64,000 bases of DNA from Brachypodius melanocephalos (lineage: Eukaryota; Chordata; Aves; Passeriformes; Pycnonotidae). Within the stretch, counting starts at the first letter, position 1; each line of letters begins with the position of its first letter. Location of the stretch: assembly GCA_013398615.1 (NCBI GenBank), contig VZSR01000393.1, positions 16,791,224-16,855,223 on the forward strand, given 5' to 3'. The position numbers and the translations under genes are program-made. This document shows positions 57,596 to 64,000 of this stretch, piece by piece. Under the pieces are notes generated by a model, which was not told the DNA's origin, did not search any database, and saw nothing but the letters and a program-made list of their open reading frames with translations.

Positions 57596-59341
57596 AGAAG
57601 TCCTAAGGCAGAAGTGTAGCAACAAAAATATAACAATCCCTTGCCAGAAGCAGCTGCTGATTCATTTGTTCTCTGAAAACTCTGTATTTCATGTGGCTAT
57701 CTCTGCAAAACATAGCACTCATGGTGCTTGTGGGATAGGGGATTTTCCTGCAGAAATAAATACACCGGGATATGTGGAATTGCAGAAATGTTTTCAAGGC
57801 AAGAGGTGAAGTTTCTCTCTGTGGCTCCCAGCAGACGTGGCCACGAGACAAAAGGAGCAGACAATCTCTGCCAGCCAGCAGGGAAAGGCAGCAAAATGCT
57901 ATGAAGATCTTTTTGGTCAGAAAAATCTCACCACTGTTCATATCGTGGGGGTTTTTAATCCCCTGCTGTGTATGCCCAAAGCTGGAGAAGAGGAGGAATC
58001 CTCCAAGAAGTGCCTGGCTGAAATCAGATTCATTTCCTCACAAACCCAAACTGTAGGGTTTGCTCTCTGTCACTCCCCACCCCAATTGCTGCTCTGTAAT
58101 GCCTCATTGGGTGGTACACATCTATATAATCTGTACATTATCTAACCAGGGCTTGCCTGATAGTGTAATTAAGGCAAATGTGCACGAGTGAGGGAGAATC
58201 TGATTAACTCACTAAGGTTCCAGTCCAAACAGCTATCAGCCGTGGACATAAAACTGTCAAATTGCAGTGAGTATTTCGGCATCTCCAATTTAAGGGAATC
58301 CCTGCAGCCGTATCTGAAACTTTACAGCCTCTGATTAAAATATCCATTAGTTAATGCTTTTTAAACATATATTTAGGAAGAGCATTGTGTAAACACCAAG
58401 CACTGGAAAAGAAGTGATTTTGAAGAATGTTAATGATTATCATAATGAAAACTAAAGGAATATCAGCGTATCTTTTCTTCCAGGAAGCAGCTCTTGTATC
58501 TGATAAAGTACCTTAGGTAATATTGGCTGGAATATCTTCACACTAAATACACTGCTAGAGGTTATTTTAATATTTGTCATATGGAAATCAATGGTTTGTT
58601 TTACTGACTTCACAGTGAATAAAATCACTTCTTGTGTAGAAGAAATTTCCAAACTTCCCTTCATAACAAAGTAAATTGTAAGTAAAAATCAATGTGAGTA
58701 ACCTGATCCTGATTGCTAATGCCCTGTCTCCTATTCTCTCTCCATTTCTTTCATTCATCTCTCTCACAGGGAAATTCATTGTTGATTTGGAACAGATGAC
58801 AGCAGCACTAAACAATCTCCATTCCCATAACTTATGATGCTCCTTTGTAATATTCTGAAGATAAACAAAAAAGTTAAAATATAATCCATTTTGTGGCTAT
58901 AACAGCCGCTTTTGTCCTGGCACTTTTACAAGCAGTTCAGATGCCCAATGTTTTAGGGGTTTTGGGGGGTTGGGGTTTTTTTAAATTTAATTAAGAAGTG
59001 CTTCACATGTTAAGCATTGATCTGTCTCCTGTCTCCCTGTACATTGTCCTCTGCAGCTGTTCTTCACCTCCTGTCCTTCACTACCTCATTCCAGTCACTG
59101 CAAGTCCTTCCAACCCCAAAAGGAATGTTATGCCTCAAGTTTTCTTGAAGGAGCAGTCCAGGGCTGCAGAGCTGCTGTTTGTATAAGCCACTGTCCTGCT
59201 TTGGGCACCACAGCTCCTGAGTGTTCCTTGCTATCCTCAGTTCCCAGCCTGCAGTGCCACCCTTGTTCTCACCTGTGCAATTGTCCATAAAACAGAAATT
59301 TCTCTCATGATGCCGCACAGCCCCTTATGATAACAGAAATG
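57596..59341. other. Unique noncoding DNA with a candidate conserved stretch
   Basis: No gene was recognised. The stretch at about 58140-58380 has homeodomain-type cores (taattaa near 58166, gattaa, ttagttaat) and no repeat signature, and looks like candidate conserved noncoding DNA. A G/T run lies at 58951-58982. Confidence 0.5.
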
Positions 59342-59346
59342 TGAAA
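59342..59346. repeat. Target-site duplication, left copy (tgaaa)
   Basis: The five bases directly before the TG of the LTR at 59347 recur perfectly directly after its CA, at 59690-59694. Confidence 0.85.
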
Positions 59347-59483
59347 TGTCTCGGGTTGGAGCCTGGAATTCCAATGGTTTAACCCTGCTGCAAAACTAAG
59401 CCCAAAAAGGTAGACAGGGGAAACAGGAGGAGAGTCCTGAAGGGCTGCAGAAGCCACGAAATGTTTTATCCAAAAAGGGTTTC

Positions 59484-59489
59484 TTTATT
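59484..59489 (-). promoter_or_regulatory. LTR polyadenylation signal AATAAA
   Basis: The plus strand reads tttatt within the solo LTR, about 100 bp downstream of its TATA box on the minus strand. Confidence 0.7.
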
Positions 59490-59584
59490 TTGCCACCAAA
59501 TTCTACTCGGCTTCCTTGTGGCCAAGGCTCAGAAAGCACTGCTGGAGAACTGAGTTACCACATCCTAGGTGGAAACTTCAAAAA

Positions 59585-59592
59585 CTTTTATA
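59585..59592 (-). promoter_or_regulatory. LTR TATA box
   Basis: The minus strand reads TATAAAAG, a consensus TATA box in the U3 part of the LTR. It could act as a promoter reading leftward into 59346 and beyond if still active. Confidence 0.65.
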
Positions 59593-59694
59593 GCACTTTC
59601 TCAAGCTTAACAAAGCCTTAAAATCCAAGTTAGCATTCAGAGACCCTTCTCCATTCAGACCTGCTCATTGACCTTGACTTATAATTCCATGAAA

Positions 59695-62600
59695 ATATAC
59701 ATATACTAAAATGAGTTAAATTAACGGTATTAAAAGAACGGAAAGAAGACAGAAAGAGATGGTATAAACCCAGCAACTCATTCTTTCCTTTCCCTTTAAT
59801 TTCTATTCTATTCCTCATGATTTTTCAAACTTTTATTAGTTTGGATTCTTGTTCCCAAGTTGTTTTATGTTTATTTTGCAGTTCTTCAGTTATCAAAATC
59901 AAATCATCCTCTTCCACCATGTTGACCACCGACCTTTATTGTTCCCATAACTGCTGTGATATTGCATGCATTTTTGATGGCTACATGTTCTTTCAGGTAG
60001 CACTGAGAAGAAAGCAAGGATTTTGCTTAAATCTTGTATTAATTTCTGAAAATAACCAAATAAATATATATGTGTGTGTATTTATACACATATTAAACAA
60101 ACTCTAGAACCAGTTGAATGAAAAATAATTCAGGTTCATGGCACCTGGTATTCTTTAGGAGTTCTGTTGTTTCTACCTGCTCCTAATTCTGCTCATAAAG
60201 TTGGGTATTACTTTTTTGCACTCACCTCTGCAGTCTGGGTAAAGCGAGCAGAGCCACTCTGCAATAGTGTTTCAGCCACCAGGAATTTCATGTAATCTCT
60301 ACTGATTCAAATCTAAGGGAGAGGTGGAGGTTATCACACATTTCTCTGCTCTGAATCCAAACTCATCCCTTTTCTAGAAGTGGCTCTTAATCTTCTCAGT
60401 GCTTCTGCTGTTGCTCAAAGGAAGAGTTAATCAGTCTGGCTGCTCCTGTATTGCTTCCACTGTCATGTCTAGCTGCTCTGCTTCACTTATTTTTCTCTGC
60501 TCTTCCCCATAAAAGTTTGCTTTAAAGTACTATTTTCTAGTAGAGAATAATAGCCAATAATTTCAGTTAAAAAGAGCATAGGAAGCACTGAACAAAAATC
60601 ATTTTAGAAAAATGAGATGTCTACAGATGAAGCACTAAAAGAATCAAGGAGACAACATTGCATTGTTGGTGCAACATTAGTTTTATACCCAGTGTTGAAC
60701 TGATTTTAATTACAAGCAAAGATATCCAGAATCAGAGAAAGCAATCTCTTTGAAATTCATGTACAGCAATTTAAGAGGAATCACAAAAGCCAGCAGTGGT
60801 GAATCTCTCAAACAGAACCCAAGAAAATATCCCAACACTCATTTGGAACGTGGCTCTTACATTTCCTTCCCCTCCAGGTATCAGAACACAGTGTCCGAGC
60901 TAAATGATATAAATTAAGAGCACTAAAACGATATTTTCCTGAAACAGACTCTAAAAAGGCTTTTCCAGCTCTGTGTTCTTCTGTGAACTCTTTTTCTCAC
61001 ACAATGAATGAACATAAATAATGAAAACTTTGCTTCCATAAATAATTTCTGCACATTTTGCACTGAATATCCAATGTTCTGTAGCTGTGAAAATATTTAC
61101 TTTGTTGTTTGGTTTTTTAGCAAGTATTCATGAAAATCTGAGATCCAATATTGAAACAAACAACATTTAACATTGAAACAAACAACATTTTAAAATTTAT
61201 TTTCAGTTTCAGCACCAGACTCATTGTGTTAGGAATTGCAAGAATATCCTCTGCCTTTACCTGCTTGGTCAGAAGTGGACTATACAAAGTTGGAGAGATG
61301 AAACAGAGATAAATTCTGAAAGAAGAAGCAAAAAAACCCCTAAACTGCATTTTCTGAAAATCCACTGAGATTAAATTTTGAAAGCATTTGTTTTAAAACT
61401 GGAGGTTTTTGCTTTCAAATTAAATTTATTTTGCAAATGGCACTATTATCTCAATGAGAAGGATCATGTAGATAAAGAGACAGATTTATTCTGATATTTT
61501 TGAAGATTAAAAAACCAACATGAATCACTAGTAAATTTCAGTGATACATTTGCTTAAAGCAGAAGGACAGAGGAAATGTAAAAAAGAGGTTGACATCTAG
61601 AAAATTCTTGTTGCCTGGGCATAAATTCCCAAACACAGCAAGACTATATGGAAAAATGAGATAAAAGAGCTCATTTAGTGAAAGGGAGTTCAGAAAAATG
61701 AAACAGAGAAAGGAGTACAGGCAGAGATCAAATACAAGAGGACAAACATATTCACTTAAATTAAGGACAATCCTATTTTAATGTAAAAAGTCATAGAGCG
61801 TCTTTGAAACTATTTTTTAACAGAAATGAACATTTTGCAGCATTCTCTAATTAAGTATTCCCTGCACCACAGCAACTATTGACCCAGATTTATCCAATGA
61901 GAAACACACTGATCACAACTTTCTTAAATTATTTTAGGAGTAAAAATAAAAACAAGTAAAAGTGAAAACAAGTAAATACAACATTATTCCACCTACTCTG
62001 ATGATCTTTCACATTCGTTGACTCATTTCACGGACATCTTCCCAGCCCAAAGTAAAAAGTTAGAAGGGGTGTTCAGAGGGCAGTGAATTTAGGGTAGCCT
62101 TGCTGATTATAATAGGACTCGTCATCATTTTGTAAGGAAAGCTGTCTTTGACAATTGTCATAGTACTGTTATTTTACAGATTTCTGAAGCAGGAAAATAC
62201 AGAAAGAAGTTGTTATGATCAGAACAGTCAATGCCATATAATCCTTACAATAATATTTTGACAGAGCAGGAAAAATTATCCTTTCATACACAAGACAAAG
62301 ATTTTTAAATGGCAAACCACCAAACCATACTTACATAATAGAGATTAAAAATAGTAATTTGCCTAATTACTGCTCCATTTCTCAAATTCAGCCCCTGGGT
62401 CTGACATACCCTTGCCATAGGTGGACTTTACCTGAACACGTTGTGTTCATTAGCATTTGTATCACCCAGGGAAACTCTACAAGGAAATAAAATGATCTTA
62501 CCTCAATCTTCTCCTGCATCAGGAAAACCAGTTTTGTAAGACTAAATTTACAGATATCTCCAATTAAACTGCAGCTATATTTTCAATCTAAACCAAGAAA

Positions 62601-64000
62601 TGTCTTTCCATCTTCCAGCTGACCATGGAAAGAGCTGGAACCAAGTGTCTCCAATTTTCCTAGGTAGTACCAGGATGCTCAATAATATCAGTTGAAGTAA
62701 AGCCTGGTTAATTAGAACACGCTTTGAAAATGTTTCTCCAGTTGAAATCTTTGCTTAGTGATGAGACTTCAGCACAGGAGGCACAGAACTGACAGACACT
62801 CCTGGTCTGTTCTGCCTAGGATGAAGAATTCACTTTTCTTTATCATAATATCAGGTTATGCCTTTTATGTTCTTAGTTTGGCTTCTCAACCAAAACCTAA
62901 AAACCAATATACAGCTACAAGCACTGACATTCTGCTTTCCTTTAGAAAGAATACATTTCAAAACAGAGAAATCATGCTCCTGAAAATTTTAATCTCCTGT
63001 TTAGAAAGGTGAAAAAACTATCCACGTATAAACTGCATTAAACAAGTCTACATCATGCCTTTCTACATTTTTGCAATGCAGCACAATTTTTTATTGAAAC
63101 AATGAAAGAATTATGTATTTTTTCCTCATTTCTTGTGATTAGTATCCTACTCCTACATACTAGACACACTTTTATTTTGCACATGTTGAATCACAAAACA
63201 TCACATTAGTGAGCTGCCACCACACCACAGTATTTTTAAAAAGTGCCCAAAATAGGCTTTGTAATTAAATCTTCTAACTGGAATCTCAGCTTATGAGCAA
63301 AAAAATAAGCTGTTTATCGAATTACTGCTGAGCTCATGAATGTGGCAGGAAGATGACACAAATCTGACCTGAGCATTCCAATTGTGTGAACTTTTAACTT
63401 TTAAACAATGGAATAACTCAGAGATAACATTTTCTTTCAAGCCCGGTAATAAAGAACTCTTTGTATGCAGCAGAGTTGGCATTCAGAACTATTGTGACAG
63501 ACGTTTTTGCTTATTTCATTAATGTATTGAAATTAAATCTTCAAACTAACTTAATTTGAAGATTCTTCCTGTGAAATTTTGCTGTGTGGTATTTACTATT
63601 CCAAGATTTGCTGACCTTTGATCCACAGCAGATGGCAGAGCTCACCAAGGAAATTCTTCAAGACTTCACACATTCTGGCTACTGAGTACACAAGAAAATA
63701 TGTCCTCACAGCATCCACAATAATGCAGAGCCTTAAAAGCAGATGAAACAGTGCAGGGAATCTATAAAAACAATTATTTTAGAAGTAGTTGGGGGTGTTT
63801 ATATCATTTTAGAAAGACAAGACTTGCCTTAGATTTTGCTGTCTTGAAAAGCTTAGGAATACAGGCTGCAGCCAGGTCATGTGATAGAAAAGAAATGGCA
63901 CAGAGTATTTGAGTGCCTTTTATTTTTCTCCACACTTCACAGTTGCAGTAGAACACTTATTCCCAGGCCTTGAAAAAGAGTTCTCATGTTTCCAAGCCTT
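59695..64000. other. Unique AT-rich noncoding DNA
   Basis: No gene, RNA or transposon was recognised. Small features are a TA/TG stretch at about 60062-60092 and a 22-bp-spaced direct repeat of attgaaacaaacaacattt at 61150-61190. The rest is unremarkable. Confidence 0.55.

Larger units (their letters stand above)
59347..59689 (-). mobile_element. Solo LTR, minus strand, 343 bp, intact ends
   Basis: On the plus strand the block begins tgtctcgggttggagcctgg and ends ttataattcca, giving TG...CA, and is flanked by a perfect 5-bp duplication (tgaaa). On the minus strand there is a TATAAAAG box (59585-59592) and an AATAAA signal (59484-59489) about 100 bp downstream, then a U5 of about 137 bp ending in gagaca. 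This is a complete LTR in U3-R-U5 order with no internal sequence, so it is a solo LTR. The 5-bp duplication is compatible with ERVL-type or some other retroviral classes. I do not recognise the family. Confidence 0.88.

Noticed and set aside
1..64000. CRISPR arrays, operons, bacterial promoters or phage genes
   Set aside because: The sequence is vertebrate nuclear DNA; tandem arrays here have no spacers of CRISPR type and no cas-like genes are present.
1..64000. Intact endogenous retrovirus with gag, pol or env
   Set aside because: Only LTRs are seen; no frame between or beside them resembles retroviral proteins.

Overview
The window reads as nuclear DNA from a bird, most likely a passerine. 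The main evidence is the interspersed repeats. At least twelve fragments carry the 3' end of CR1 LINEs, with tails built from attctgtga-type octamers. Four or five retroviral LTR-type insertions are present, several resembling LTR families I associate with songbird genomes. I see no SINE, L1 or Alu-like sequence, CpG is sparse, and most of the unique sequence is AT-rich. The species cannot be named from the sequence alone.

I find no protein-coding exon, tRNA, rRNA or other structured RNA gene that I can defend. The longest open frames lie inside CR1 or LTR copies, or are unrecognisable. The window is best described as an intergenic gene desert or the inside of a very long intron. The annotation therefore consists of repeats, plus statements of what the unique stretches hold.

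Layout:
- 1-9 kb: a CR1 3' end at 80-338, then AT-rich unique DNA with GC-richer islands, and a 5'-truncated CR1 at 8608-9006.
- 12-16 kb: a CR1 at 12282-12658, a 19-bp minisatellite at 13092-13251, and a short CR1 tail at 15629-15757.
- 18-21.3 kb: an old GC-rich LTR-like element (18180-18749), broken or abutted by a solo LTR on the minus strand (18750-19322) with a near-perfect 6-bp target duplication; then a TA/TG microsatellite and a CR1 tail.
- 28-30.2 kb: an AAAAT microsatellite and four CR1 pieces, including two tails pointing outward from each other.
- 34.4-35.4 kb: a 1,041-bp solo LTR containing an eight-copy 57-58-bp minisatellite.
- 37.5-39 kb: a strongly strand-asymmetric G+T tract, then a GC-rich block with a 77/70-bp tandem duplication.
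- 43.7-44.8 kb: a cluster of CR1, LTR and CR1.
- 48 and 54 kb: two further CR1 copies.
- 57.4-59.7 kb: a TA/TG microsatellite and a clean 343-bp solo LTR with a 5-bp target duplication.

I see no sign of a novel biological system. The items most worth a second look are the LTR-embedded minisatellite, the 315-bp G+T tract, a 30-bp exact repeat shared by two unique regions 12 kb apart, and a paired hairpin element near 32.9 kb that could be a conserved regulatory sequence.
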